Below are positions 1 to 11,679 of a stretch of 64,000 nucleotides of DNA, piece by piece. A model generated the notes under the pieces. It searched no databases. It was not told the DNA's origin and worked only from the letters and a program-made list of their open reading frames with translations. The stretch is from an uncultured Candidatus Poseidoniales archaeon (GTDB lineage: Archaea; Thermoplasmatota; Poseidoniia; Poseidoniales; Poseidoniaceae), in the NCBI GenBank assembly GCA_905182185.1, contig CAJJAP010000009.1:1-64000 (forward strand), read 5' to 3'. Within the stretch, counting starts at the first letter, position 1. Each line of letters starts with the position of its first letter. The position numbers and the translations under genes were made by a program.

Positions 1-72
1 AAAGAGACGGTCAAACGATCCATGTATGCCGAATACAGGCTTCACGGCCGAACCCGAAAGGGGTCGAGGTAG
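1..72 (+). CDS. possible 3' end of an upstream CDS (…KETVKRSMYAEYRLHGRTRKGSR*)
   Basis: Frame +1 is open from the window edge to TAG at 70-72; too short to identify, and frame +2 is also open. Confidence 0.3.
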   Translation, partial: KETVKRSMYAEYRLHGRTRKGSR

Positions 73-124
73 TGGTAAGTGACTTTCTTTCATACTCAAT
101 ACCTATGTGTAATGTGCCGCAGGA

Positions 125-898
125 ATGGCTAAGGGCGTATCTGTGACGAAAAGAAAATACGGCAAAAGCAATGTCATTGATTTATCAGAATGGGGCAGGC
201 CATTTGCTCGAATTCTTGCCAATTTCTTGAAAGAGAAGCCTGTCTCAGTGATACAAGTTACCAATCTTCATTTCGTACTTTCCTTGTTTTGTGCTTGGCT
301 TATTTTTGAAGGATACACAAGAGAAGGTTGCTTTCTGTTAATCATCAAAGGCGTACTCGATGCGGTCGACGGTGAATTAGCTCGAATACGTGAACGACCA
401 TCCCACGTCGGAAGATACTGGGATACCGTAGCAGATACGATTGGACTGATTGCGGTCATGTGGGCATTTGGAAGCCTTTTGGCTTGGGACATGGGATTAA
501 CTTTGCTCATGATTTTAGCCGTACTCTTTCAGTATTCATTGTTTAACCATTTTTCAATACGGATGAGGGTCTTAGGCTCTGGTGACTCGACCAGCCGAAT
601 TGATGAACGTATTCGCCCCGTTGCTCAACCATGGGAACGCCAGCGAAATGTGAATATTTTTCACACCATTTATCTCATATTTTTCAGTTGGCAAGACAGT
701 ATTATTTCCACCTTAACGGGGAAGGGTTCGAAGAAACTCTTGTTTGAATTGACGGTTTCCTCTTCACTTGGATACGGTATGCAATCGATCCTCATCTTTG
801 GGCTTGCACTTACGCAGAATCTCGACTATCTCCCACACTTAATTTTGGGTGTTAATGGATCGTTGATGGCCGCAGTCATTATCCGAAGCCGACTCTGA
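125..898 (+). CDS. CDP-alcohol phosphatidyltransferase family membrane protein
   Basis: DGELAR-x8-G-x3-D-x3-D signature (DGELARIRERPSHVGRYWDTVAD) plus hydrophobic segments. Confidence 0.85.
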   Translation: MAKGVSVTKRKYGKSNVIDLSEWGRPFARILANFLKEKPVSVIQVTNLHFVLSLFCAWLIFEGYTREGCFLLIIKGVLDAVDGELARIRERPSHVGRYWDTVADTIGLIAVMWAFGSLLAWDMGLTLLMILAVLFQYSLFNHFSIRMRVLGSGDSTSRIDERIRPVAQPWERQRNVNIFHTIYLIFFSWQDSIISTLTGKGSKKLLFELTVSSSLGYGMQSILIFGLALTQNLDYLPHLILGVNGSLMAAVIIRSRL

Positions 899-935
899 TG
901 AAAGTGGACGCAACGTTCCACATCCCAGACTCTGT

Positions 936-1685
936 TCAGAGCCACCCAAGCGCAACAGCTGCTTCTTTGATGTAAAGAACGCCACTGGCAACAATCGCCA
1001 CCAAGATCCCATTACGAATGGTGTCGGATTTCCATCTCTTCAACCAGCGTTTGCCCAATTGAACACCCAAGATTGCTGCCAACACCAGGCCAACGATCAG
1101 CCAACCTGCATCGAGAATCTGCCAGCCTTCCAAGGCCACATAGACTGGAATGCGGGTGAGGTCAACGACAAGGGCAAGCACAGCAGCAGTTGCTGCATAC
1201 TCGGTTTTGTTTGGCAGACGCTTTTGCAAAAACATGGCTCGTAATGCCCCTTGGTGGCCGGTGAGCCCGCCGAAAAAACCCGAGCCAAAACCGCCGATGC
1301 GATCCTCAGCCTCCGGCAGGCGGAAATTGGTCCAACCCTCTGTGATTGAAAGCAGAGGTAACACGATCAGCGCCACGCCAACAATCAACAGCAACGGCCC
1401 TGATTCCACCACCGTATTGAGTGAAGCCCCGATGAGCGCCCCAACTACCATCGCCCAACCAAAGCGACGTACGGCAGTGTAATCGACGCTTTTCCGGAGC
1501 ACCTTGAGTTTCCACGCATTGTGTGAGCCGTGAACAATGGCCACAACCGCCACTGCTTCATGTGGATCGAGCCAAAGAAAAACCACAGGCGTGATCATGG
1601 TGGCCAAACCGAAACCGGCAGGCACTGTCAGCGCAGCTGCAACAAAGGTTGCGAGCAGACTGAACACAACCAGTTCCAAGTCCAT
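936..1685 (-). CDS. TauE/SafE-family permease (DUF81-like)
   Basis: Multi-TM protein with GFGSGFFGGLTGHQGALRAMFL, typical of the TauE/SafE family. Confidence 0.7.
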   Translation of the reverse strand: MDLELVVFSLLATFVAAALTVPAGFGLATMITPVVFLWLDPHEAVAVVAIVHGSHNAWKLKVLRKSVDYTAVRRFGWAMVVGALIGASLNTVVESGPLLLIVGVALIVLPLLSITEGWTNFRLPEAEDRIGGFGSGFFGGLTGHQGALRAMFLQKRLPNKTEYAATAAVLALVVDLTRIPVYVALEGWQILDAGWLIVGLVLAAILGVQLGKRWLKRWKSDTIRNGILVAIVASGVLYIKEAAVALGWL

Positions 1686-2040
1686 GGTTTACCCATGGAA
1701 AAGCACTCAATAAGATTGCGGATGCTCTTGATTCAAGTCGCTAGAAGTAATATTAAAAATTCTTTTCACCCCATTTTTGCGATGCTATTACGAGTACACT
1801 CGAATGGTAGTAGGGTGTTATCGAACTTCCAGACTTGGATCAGAATTATTCAACGCTTTTCCGAATGTGGAAAAAAGTTACAAGATTATCGAGGATCGCC
1901 CTTCGAGTTGACATGTTAACTGGAATTGACTGCATTCACGTCGCCAATTCTTTCGTTTGTAATTCAAATTTCCAATGCATCCGATTCAACATCTGTACTT
2001 TAAGCGGAGGTTTGAAGTTGAGAAGGGAGGTCCAAAAGCA

Positions 2041-2778
2041 ATGGGAAAGTCTGTACTACCTCCTGTCCATATTTTGGTGACTCCTTTAGGTGCCACTGTA
2101 GATATTATTGAAGCGCCTTTGGACAAATGGAAACCAGAAGTCATCTATGCCTTTACCAGTATGCAAGACGCTGTCACGAACGTTCTTGAAAATTTGAGAT
2201 ATGACTGGAGCCGCCATTGTGGGCCAAATGGACCTCCAGAAGTTCGGACCGTTCATATCGATAAGCCTTGGCAAACCAATACCATCGAGGATGTAATGGC
2301 TGAATTTGATGAAATGGTTGAAAGGACGTCGATTGAATTTTCAAAGAGAGAAATCATATGGCACGTGAGTATCACTGGGGGTACGAACCTCCTCGCCATA
2401 GGAATGGCACTTTCAGCATCAACTCACCTCTTTCCAGTCTATTACACACTCCCCGGTGATAAGTATCCTGAACTTCGCTCAAAACCTTCCCAACTCGTCA
2501 TCGACATACCTTTGTTCGACCAACTTGGTCCTGCAGTACGTTTGTTCCGGAAAAGCCCGGCAAAGGTCGAGTTATTTCGTTTGATTGATGATTCCCCCGA
2601 GCCGCTCGTCGTTGAGCGAATCGCCAAGGAAATGGACAAAAGTCAACAGGCAATTTATGCCCAAATCACACCATTAATTGAGTGTGGTGTACTTGAAAAG
2701 AAAAAGAATTCAACATATCATTCAACAACCGTCGGCAAATTAGCCTATCACCGTTGGAAAGGAAACGGGCAATCTTGA
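2041..2778 (+). CDS. CARF-like domain protein with C-terminal winged HTH
   Basis: Rossmann-like N-terminus (HILVTPLGATVD…), glycine-rich SITGGTNLLAIGMALSAST motif typical of CARF/Csa3-like proteins, C-terminal wHTH (VERIAKEMDKSQQAIYAQITPLIECGVLEKKKN). GGAGGT ribosome-binding site upstream of ATG 2041. Confidence 0.7.
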   Translation: MGKSVLPPVHILVTPLGATVDIIEAPLDKWKPEVIYAFTSMQDAVTNVLENLRYDWSRHCGPNGPPEVRTVHIDKPWQTNTIEDVMAEFDEMVERTSIEFSKREIIWHVSITGGTNLLAIGMALSASTHLFPVYYTLPGDKYPELRSKPSQLVIDIPLFDQLGPAVRLFRKSPAKVELFRLIDDSPEPLVVERIAKEMDKSQQAIYAQITPLIECGVLEKKKNSTYHSTTVGKLAYHRWKGNGQS

Positions 2779-2817
2779 ATCGCTGGCTGATTAAAGCCAA
2801 ATTCTTCTAAACAGAGG

Positions 2818-3733
2818 TTGAAAGCGGTTGAATCAGACAGAATTCAAATATTATCTTCAAGTATCGGAATCATATTACAACGAGGTATGGAAGAAGAACA
2901 GACCATCGATAAGAAGACCTCGCAAGATGAGAAAAATACCTTAATGGCTTGGCTCAATCGAGACGACCCAATGCTCATTGCGACGCATCAACAAGTCGAT
3001 GCTGATGCGGCATTCTCTGCGGCATTATTACATCTTTTGAAGCCAAATGCGCCAGTCGTATTTGTTCGTGCGGATTCTACAATATCCCAAGCGGAAGTGA
3101 TCGCGGTTGACCTGATGAACGGTACAAGTGCAGTAAAAGGACTTGGAGTAGGGAGTGCCTTTGGATTGGTGGTTTCTACATTGAAAGGGTCTGACTCCTG
3201 CATACTACAAGGTGCTTAAGCCGTGGGCAAAACAACTCAACCTCACCGATCAAGCAAAGCGTTGTAACGATGCTGTGGTTCTAGCAGATATGGTCTCTGC
3301 ATGGCGAAGTGTTGGTTTAGATGACAAAACGATTGTCGAACGTGCTGGAGAGTTATTGCTCGGAAAATTCAAATTTACTCAACGCCGGGAACGCCAAAAG
3401 ATCAACGCATCAAAGATTCAGATACAAGGCGGAGTTGCTGTGCTCGGTCCAGAAGATCACATCCCTTCGAAACAATTGTTTCTGCGCGGAGCAAAAGCTG
3501 TTGTTCGCCAGGGCAAAGACGGGATGGCCGTTATTTTATCTCAGAAAGCACAAGATGCAGGCCTTTCTCTCGTGGATTTGGAATCCTCACTCAATGAAGA
3601 ATGGTTCTTCCATCCGGATGGATTCCTTGCAAGTTATGGTGGACCAAAAGCTCCGAAAAACCCGTCTGAAGCTGGAATTACAATCAAATCACTTGCTAAG
3701 CGAACTCGAAAGTTAATCAAGGTGGTCAACTAA
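2818..3733 (+). CDS. DHH/MYG1-like phosphoesterase family protein, apparent frameshift near 3200
   Basis: ORFs 2818-3219 and 3212-3733 read as one protein: MLIATHQQVDADAAFSAALLHLL motif, GSAFGLVVSTL, then a C-terminal domain in the next frame. True start may be ATG 2887. Confidence 0.5.
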
Positions 3734-6700
3734 TGTCTCCGAAAGTCTTGTATTTGGCAGATGGTGGTGCTGTAAAAACGGGTGAGATGATGGCTGCGAA
3801 TTATTCCACCGCCGAAAATATTTCGTTCTACACTATGTCGAGTTTCATTGGACGGGATGCCGGTGAAAATTACCGTAAAACACTCGGATTAACGGATTGG
3901 GTGGCAAAGAATTTCGAACTCTTAAATCTTGGCGAAGTGCCATATGATTCAAGGCAAGTCAACTCTCTCAGTAGGGCACGATGGCAACAGTTTACGATGG
4001 ATTTTCTTGAACGGTGGATGGCTCCACATTCAACACGTCATGTCATTCGAAAGGGTATGGATGGGCGAGACGGAGCTGAGTTCATGATGTTCCCTCATCC
4101 TGATGATTCATTAGGTACGAAACTTCAAGGGCGGAACGGTGAATTGCCATGTGCGCGATTTAATATTTCCGATGATGGTGTTCTGAAAGTGTTTGCTTTC
4201 CGAGGTGAGCGAATTGCTAAAATTGAGTCAACGGATCTGGTGGCAACCATTGCAATCGATGAACAAGATGCTTATTCAAGTAGCGGATGGGTTGCTGCTC
4301 CAAATGAATTCCTTAGCAAGCTACGTAGCCTTCAATCGCAAATCATGGAGACCGAAAACGAACTCAAAGATTGGTTTGCATACCTTGAATGGTATGAACA
4401 CATGCACAATGAAAATGCATGGACTGGAGAAATTGTTTCAGCACAATTGTTTCAAGACGACCCACCAATCGCATCTTTGAATCTTAAATCAAGCGGACGT
4501 TCATTAGAGTTACTCAAACGTCTATCGTGGAATTGGGGCCCGAAATCATACATCACGAAGAGCCCCTCAAAGGAGGAAATAGAAATCGCTTCGGATGAGG
4601 CAATACAAGCATTCGAGCAAAAGATGGAAGTTGGCGATGTTAAAAAGCCGCGCAATCAACCTAAAAGCAAAGAAATGGTCACGGTTAATGTCCGTCTAAA
4701 TCGACCTATATCGAGCAATGTTCTTGAACAATGGATTGGTCAAACATTAATCAATGATTCGAAAGACGATTACGGCACTCTCAATCGAGAACGAAAAGGA
4801 TTGGAACGACTGCGGGACATGGAAGCGCCTTCAGACATGCACAAATGGATTTTCGATATTGAGAACGCATCCCCTGGCCCGCTCGAGCCACCTACGCTTC
4901 AGTACCCCTTGGTCGACCGTCTTAACAAAGAACAGGAATGGGCAGTTCGTTCCGCACTTGCTGCACCAGATGTCTACTTCATTCAAGGGCCACCCGGCAC
5001 AGGGAAAACCACCGTTATCGCAGAATTAGTGAATCAAATCACACAAGACGGAGGACGAGTCTTGGTGGCAAGTCAAACGAACTTGGCAGTTGACAATGCA
5101 TTAGGACGTCTCGGCCATAAAACCAATGTTCGACCTATACGCTGGCTTGGAAAATACGCTTCAATAGATCCAGACCCAGAGTCAAAACCTTTTTTGGAAG
5201 ATAACGTGGTCCAATCCTTTTTCCTCCCATCTATTCAGAACGAATGTGAACTTGCACAAACCGAAGCATTGAATCTTCGTTCTGCATGGAAAGCTATCGA
5301 GGAATTTACAGCGAATGGTAAAGCGATTGCCCTTCAAGTAGAATCAAATCAAAAATTGTTGTCGGAATCAAGGCAACAACGAGCGGTTTTGCTCCAAGAA
5401 CAGGCAATAGATGAAAAGAAAAACCAAGACAATGAAGAGCAAAATAACATTCTGCAGCAATCTTTAGGGTTCATGGAACGAGGTGAATGGGAACTAATCG
5501 ATGTGAGTCGGTTAAATGATGATTCAGGTATTGGCGGACAAGTCAAACAAATAAATGAACTGGATAACGAACAAAAAAGGATGCCAATTCTCGAAGAGTG
5601 CCTCAAACTATTGAACGACTTTGACATCACTGGTGATGTTGACCCTGCTCAAGCAAAACTCCGTCAAGAAATGAATGATGCCGCTGCAGAATTAAACTTT
5701 GACAAAGCAAAATCACTCAAAGAGGAGCTTGACCACATGGAACACCATCAAAGCGAACAAGCCAGCAAAGGATGGCCAGCAACAAGCAAGGTTTTAGCTC
5801 GCTTAGGCCGTAAACTCAATCATGATGATTTGCTAAATCTGTCTTCATTGCTGCAACCGCCATCCGAAATCGATACAATTAGTGAACAACTTCGAACTGA
5901 ATTCGGAAACGAGATGGCCACCATTGGAGACAATGTTCATGTTTTAGAAGGTCTCAAGAGTTCAGCCATTGCAGGAATTCATTTACAACTTGAGGGGGCT
6001 TCTTCTGGTTCATCGGAGTCTGAATTCAGCGTCCCTTTCGAGCAAAATATTACTGCATTGGGCGAAAAAATAAACCTCCTTAAGAGGAAAGTTACGGATC
6101 TTCACGAAGAATATCAAGCACTTATATCACCTCTCCCAGAAGAAGTTCACTCACAGGAAAAGGAGGAATTAGAGAGGGGCATGAGCGATGCAATGTTGGC
6201 CCAAGTGACCTTTAAAGAAATCGCAGCATCTGGGAAATCCTGGCAAAATGCACATCGGGTTCGATACCAAAATGAGGAGCTTTGGATGGATCTTCGAAAG
6301 GATTGGATTGAAGCCCTGAACGACACTTCTGAATCTTCAATCGATGACTTAAAATCACTCTATCTTGAATTGGTTAACGTTCATGGTGTAACAACCGCTC
6401 AATCTGGAAGTTGGCATTGGTACGGCGAACATGCGACTGAGCCGTTTGATGTTGTGATTATTGATGAAATTAGCAAAGCCACTCCCCCTGAAATAATTCT
6501 CCCAAGTTTGCTGGGTCGTAAGGTGATTTGGGTTGGTGACCATCGCCAATTAGCCCCGGAGTTTAACGATCCAAAGAAGAAAACTTCCGAAGACGAAGAC
6601 ACGTACGATGGTGAGAATGAGGATGGAAAGGGCCGGTTCAGGGACATGGTCACCACAGCCCTGTTTGAACGTCACTTCATTGGCGCACATGAATCTTTGA

Positions 6701-7618
6701 AATCAAGCCTCAATGTGCAATATCGGATGCATCAACAAATCATGAGTGCCATCAATCCATTTTATGAAGGAAAACTACAATGTGGACATACAGATGAAGC
6801 CCAAAATCAACAAGCAGCATGGTATATCAATCCGAAAGAAGGATTCATGGGGTCTTGAAAACAAAGGCTCAGAATTAATTCATCCTCGCCGGCACATGTA
6901 TTGGGTTGATTCTGCTCTAACTCGGAAAAACATGTACTGTGGTGAAGAGAAAATAGGGACATCGTACTTCAATGCGCGAGAAATAGAACTCGCTGAACAT
7001 CTCTTTGAGGAAATGAATGCACAAGTCGGAACATGGAAAGAAGAAATTCCTGTTGATGAATGGGCGAAACATCCCCATCTCTGTCATATTGATCGTCATG
7101 GCACCCTGCCAGTTGCCTTCATTACCTTCTACGCAGCACAAAAATCACAATTCGACACAAAGGTGTTTGCTGGAAGTTCAAATACAACGGAGAAACGATG
7201 GAATCATCTGAACATACGCGTGGATACGGTAGATCGATTCCAAGGTGCGGAAAGCCCGATTGTCATCGTCAGTATGGTTCGTTCAGCGCCACTGGGCAAA
7301 GGTGGCCAAGCGAATTTGAAGAGGTTGCTCGAACAACAGGCCCCCTCACAAAAGATACTTGTCAATTCTAATGCTAACAAAGATCAGGTGAACATTATGC
7401 CACCCCATACTGGTTTTGCTAAATCACCAAACCGTGTCAATGTAGCTTTTTCCAGGGCTCAAAACCTTCTGATTGTGCTCGGTAACCGCTGGGCGTGGAA
7501 TGGGGTCAAGGTGAACATCAAGCGTGATGATGGAGAAAAAGAACGATTCCCCTATTACAAACAGCTGATGAACAACACAATTCGAGGAGGGATGCTTGAT
7601 GGCCGCAACTTGCTCTGA
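3733..7618 (+). CDS. SF1 (UPF1/Dna2/NAM7-like) helicase, apparent frameshift near 6840
   Basis: Walker A QGPPGTGKTT, Walker B VVIIDEISKA, motif III VGDHRQLAPEF, LNVQYRMH; the C-terminal half in ORF 6746-7618 has VDTVDRFQGAESPIVIVSMVRS and NRVNVAFSRAQNLLIVLGNRW. Confidence 0.9.
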
Positions 7619-10600
7619 ATCTGGACTCAAAGCAATGTCTGACGCAGTGCAATTACCCGACAGGGCAACCATCCATACCGTTGACGGTCATTGGATGATG
7701 CAAGAATATCCAGTCGAAGTAACACATGCAAGGCAACGTTCACTGACTCTATTAGAACACCACATCCTCAAAGCGTTCAACCACATACCAGGATGTAGTG
7801 CAAGGGACGTCATTACACAGTTTGGTTTAGATCCACTCTTGGTAGACTCGACTCTGCGGACATTGAAACTTTGCAACACTATCGATTCCGTTGATGAGGT
7901 CAGTGTAAAAAATCCCACAGATGATGCACTTCGAACCCTCAACCAAGAGTTGAAGGCAACATTGGATCGTTTGGCGATGGTTGGAAGCGATCTAGAGGAA
8001 TGGCAGGAATTACAGCGCCAACGTGACGTTACACAACAAAAAATTCACCAATTGGAAAGCACAATAACGCCTGTCGACGAGGACCGTTTTTCTCGAATGA
8101 AATTTCAAGTCAATGTACTTGGTAAAGAAGCACTCCTCAACAAGTACATGAAAGAGCCAACTGAAACGAAGATCTATTCTTTTGTTCGATGCATGACAAC
8201 CGGTGTTGTGCATATTCTTGGTGGACCTGAGATTGAGAAGGGTGCCATTGATGGTGGATGGTCGCAGAAGGAAGACTCGATTTGGCTCAATAAACTCAAC
8301 AAGAAATGGTCTCATGTAGACCCCACTCGTCGAGAAATCGAGGACGTTTTGTCATCACTCGACCCAAATGAAGAAATTGAAATCAATACGATTGAAGTTT
8401 TGGAGAGCCGTTTTGAAAATCGAGAAGTTCACCTTCCACTTCATTTCACACTCACCGTTGGACACGAGGATAAGAAGCAAGAATGGCTTGTTCATCTCCA
8501 ACGCGAACACATACCAAGGATTGGATGGATTGAAGGCTATTTACAACAACTTAATTCACAACACCCAAGTTTGCTTAAGCACCTCGCCTCCTCTCTTCCG
8601 AAGACAAAAGGAATGAATATCACCTCTGTAAAAAATGCCAGTCCGCTCGTTCGTCTTGACCGCCTGGTGGGACAGGAAAGGATGCAGCAAGGTGTTTTGG
8701 TCGTCCATGAGCATGAACAATTGACCAATCTCATCGATATACCCTTGCAGGCACTTGACCAATTGCTCACTTCACGGACCATGGTTTGCTTATCACAACA
8801 ACTTAAGAAAAATTACAAGTTCCAACAAAACAATGACTTGACACCTCCAAGTTTTACCATTCCTTGGAACAACATTATGCCAAAAGGAACAATTGCGATG
8901 AGCAGTGGTTTCTACGAAACGGGATTCATCAGTATACCATTTACATCAAAAGAGGAAATCCGCCTCCCCGTTCTTTGTCATTCAGAGCCAAGGGGCTTGA
9001 AAACAGTTGCAAAGGTCGATGCATATCTTCGAAACCTACTCAGTTCTGAGCACCTTTTCCTCATGACCAACGCTCTTGCAGACCTCGATCAATGGATTCA
9101 AGACATGGTTGAAGGCATCGCATCAAAGAACCCGAACGAAATCTTCAGTGATTTTACCGAGATCCAAAACCGCTTGAATGTTGCTGTTGGACCTCTAGGG
9201 TTGGCTTATATGCACACGGCTGTAAAAGCATTTGTTGATCGATATGCGACTCTCTGTTTGGATTCAAACGAAGGTGTCAAAGCCTTACTTTCTGCTGTTG
9301 AGGTATCTCAGATATCTCCAGATGAAAAATTAGATTGTTGGGCTACGGTTGAAAAGTCGATACATGCTCTTGCGGTTGAGGCGTCTACATCGGGACAAAA
9401 CAATTCCGACCTTTTCACTCTGTGGAAAGCAGTGCGGCAACGTAAGCAAGCACTTCCGTGGGAGGAAATGGCGCACTTAGAAGAGACTCTTCTTAGCAAT
9501 TGTACAATGACGCGCTTTGAAGTAAACCGTCACATGGAACGTATTGTCAAGGATCTCGTTGTCGGAAATCGGCGACCTGTTTCGGATTTAGCTGGGATGT
9601 TGAGGGATTTGAGGTCAATTAATGTCATCGACAAAGAACTTCATACTGAATTGAAGAAAACCAAGGCCGGTCGTAATATGTTTACACATGAGCATGACAT
9701 GGATGCCGATTTACCTCACACATTGGAAGCCATCAAAACAATGAGGTTGTTAGCAACTCTCACCGACCCGATCGATGATCTGCGGTGGTCAACAAAAGAC
9801 GAATATCAAAACTTTTCTTGGAATTTCTCCTCCCAGGGAATAGAACAATACTTCAAGCAATGCCTTGACTTGGTGAATGCTTTTGGTAAAAATCATAAAT
9901 TTTCGCAAGCCTTGTGGTTAGACGGGCTCAAAACGCGCCTACCAGTAAACTATACTCAGATCCCATTCAATATGGCAAAAACCATTGGCGAAATAACCGG
10001 ACTTAAATGCGGATTAAATGGAGAATCAATAACAGAAATAATCCTCAAAGATTCGTCTGTGATATGGGCTGAATCATTGGAAACCCCCAGTAATTACTCT
10101 ATTCCAAAGAATGTACTTGAATCGATGGATCGGTTGAACGAATATGGCCTTCATGAAGAAGCAAAACAAATTGCAGAACATATTCTGAAGGAAGTACCCG
10201 CTCCACAAACCGTTATTGCTTTGCTGAAAGAAGTCAACATGGCTGAAGAAACAATGAAGGTGATTTCATCAATGCATGCTATCGTTCGTTGGAAGCGAGC
10301 CATCGAACAACCCGATTTTACAATCGAACTCGAATCCCTTTCAAATACAGAAGAAGGGAGTTTGTCTCGAATGGGCAAATCAGTCGCTGAGCAACTACTC
10401 AAAGGGGCATTAGAACCGTATTTTGGAAAAATTTATACCATCGGTTCGATGGAATCCGGCATCATCAAGATTGATACTTTTGTTCATTCCAACGAAACTT
10501 GGCTTCCAGTGTTGAACGGGCTCGAGAATTGGATGCTTCAACGATGCATACGTCAATTAAAACAAGGCACTGAGGCTGAAATGGTTATGTGGCTTGATCG

Positions 10601-10757
10601 CATGACAACTAACGGCCTTGAAAATACCTCATTGAAGGTGTTCAAGGAGAAGTTGGAAGAGGCTCTCAACAATCTTAAGAATAAAATAAAGAAGGACAAA
10701 AACCCGAAAGCAAAACAAGGTAAGCAATCCAAAAAGAAGGGGAGGAACAAGAAATGA
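7596..10757 (+). CDS. large protein of unknown function, possible N-terminal winged helix
   Basis: Intact 1053-aa ORF overlapping the helicase 3' end and the next gene by ATGA; N-terminus LTLLEHHILKAFNHIPGCSARDVITQFGLDPLLVDSTLRTL resembles wHTH; lysine-rich C-terminus. Confidence 0.75.
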   Translation: MMAATCSESGLKAMSDAVQLPDRATIHTVDGHWMMQEYPVEVTHARQRSLTLLEHHILKAFNHIPGCSARDVITQFGLDPLLVDSTLRTLKLCNTIDSVDEVSVKNPTDDALRTLNQELKATLDRLAMVGSDLEEWQELQRQRDVTQQKIHQLESTITPVDEDRFSRMKFQVNVLGKEALLNKYMKEPTETKIYSFVRCMTTGVVHILGGPEIEKGAIDGGWSQKEDSIWLNKLNKKWSHVDPTRREIEDVLSSLDPNEEIEINTIEVLESRFENREVHLPLHFTLTVGHEDKKQEWLVHLQREHIPRIGWIEGYLQQLNSQHPSLLKHLASSLPKTKGMNITSVKNASPLVRLDRLVGQERMQQGVLVVHEHEQLTNLIDIPLQALDQLLTSRTMVCLSQQLKKNYKFQQNNDLTPPSFTIPWNNIMPKGTIAMSSGFYETGFISIPFTSKEEIRLPVLCHSEPRGLKTVAKVDAYLRNLLSSEHLFLMTNALADLDQWIQDMVEGIASKNPNEIFSDFTEIQNRLNVAVGPLGLAYMHTAVKAFVDRYATLCLDSNEGVKALLSAVEVSQISPDEKLDCWATVEKSIHALAVEASTSGQNNSDLFTLWKAVRQRKQALPWEEMAHLEETLLSNCTMTRFEVNRHMERIVKDLVVGNRRPVSDLAGMLRDLRSINVIDKELHTELKKTKAGRNMFTHEHDMDADLPHTLEAIKTMRLLATLTDPIDDLRWSTKDEYQNFSWNFSSQGIEQYFKQCLDLVNAFGKNHKFSQALWLDGLKTRLPVNYTQIPFNMAKTIGEITGLKCGLNGESITEIILKDSSVIWAESLETPSNYSIPKNVLESMDRLNEYGLHEEAKQIAEHILKEVPAPQTVIALLKEVNMAEETMKVISSMHAIVRWKRAIEQPDFTIELESLSNTEEGSLSRMGKSVAEQLLKGALEPYFGKIYTIGSMESGIIKIDTFVHSNETWLPVLNGLENWMLQRCIRQLKQGTEAEMVMWLDRMTTNGLENTSLKVFKEKLEEALNNLKNKIKKDKNPKAKQGKQSKKKGRNKK

Positions 10758-11677
10758 GCTCACAAGGAATGACACAAGCACAACTTGAAGCACGAAGGCG
10801 AGAACTTGAACGACAGCAAGAAGAAGCGAGGCGCAAGAAAATCAAGCTGCAAGTTTCGGCTTTAGCCCAAGCCGTTGAAAGGCAGCAACGACAACTCGCT
10901 GAAAGCGGGACTGGGGCGTGGGTTCAGGAAGAAATCAGTGAGATAATGGCGGTTGTGAAACAGGCAAAGAACACTCCGGCCTCAGGAGACATCGATACCA
11001 TGTTCGAACAATTGAATATCCAACAAGCAAAAATCTCGACTTTAGGGGGTACTTCGAATCTGCGACAAGATGCCTTACAACGCGAACAATGGATGGCAGA
11101 ATCTGCCGTCATTGGATTAAAACTGGAACTCGAGGCGCGACTTGAAGATTTGGAGCACAATGATTCAATGGAAGAAGTAGGTGTTCTGCTTCGCACAACT
11201 GAAGATCTCTCCAACATCGTTCAAAAGGGACAAATCACGAAATTGCAGGAACAAGTTGCCGAAATACGCCAATCTGCTCTTCAAATCCATGAACAAGACA
11301 TGAAGCAATCAGTGGATGAAACATTGCGCAGGGAAATTATCACCGCACTCATGAAAACAATGCGCGATTTAGGTTTTGCGGTTGGAAAACCAACCATTGA
11401 CAAAGAGACTGGTGGAGTGATCATGATTGGAACACTCCCTTCAAATCGAAGCATTCGATTTGAAATCGATTTAAACGGCCAGATGGAGTTTGACATGAAC
11501 GGTTTCATGGAACGGAAATGTGCAGATCATTTGGACGAAGTACTCGGCGTGTTGGAGGCAAACTTCAGTATCGCGACAGGGCCTGTTCAACACAATTGGA
11601 AAAATCCTGATAAGATTTCCAAAGGCAGTAAAGGATTCCCGAGTGGTGGAAACACACGTACAATGGGGGGTAACTAA
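10754..11677 (+). CDS. coiled-coil protein of unknown function
   Basis: 307-aa ORF with heptad-like charged N-terminus (QLEARRRELERQQEEARRKKIKLQ); ATGA overlap with upstream gene; RBS-like ggggaggaa. Confidence 0.7.
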   Translation: MSSQGMTQAQLEARRRELERQQEEARRKKIKLQVSALAQAVERQQRQLAESGTGAWVQEEISEIMAVVKQAKNTPASGDIDTMFEQLNIQQAKISTLGGTSNLRQDALQREQWMAESAVIGLKLELEARLEDLEHNDSMEEVGVLLRTTEDLSNIVQKGQITKLQEQVAEIRQSALQIHEQDMKQSVDETLRREIITALMKTMRDLGFAVGKPTIDKETGGVIMIGTLPSNRSIRFEIDLNGQMEFDMNGFMERKCADHLDEVLGVLEANFSIATGPVQHNWKNPDKISKGSKGFPSGGNTRTMGGN

Positions 11678-11679
11678 AC

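Noticed and set aside
1059-1515. ORFs opposite or overlapping the TauE/SafE gene (1059-1244 +, 1150-1482 +, 1306-1515 -)
   Set aside because: Shadow ORFs overlapping a well-supported membrane transporter.
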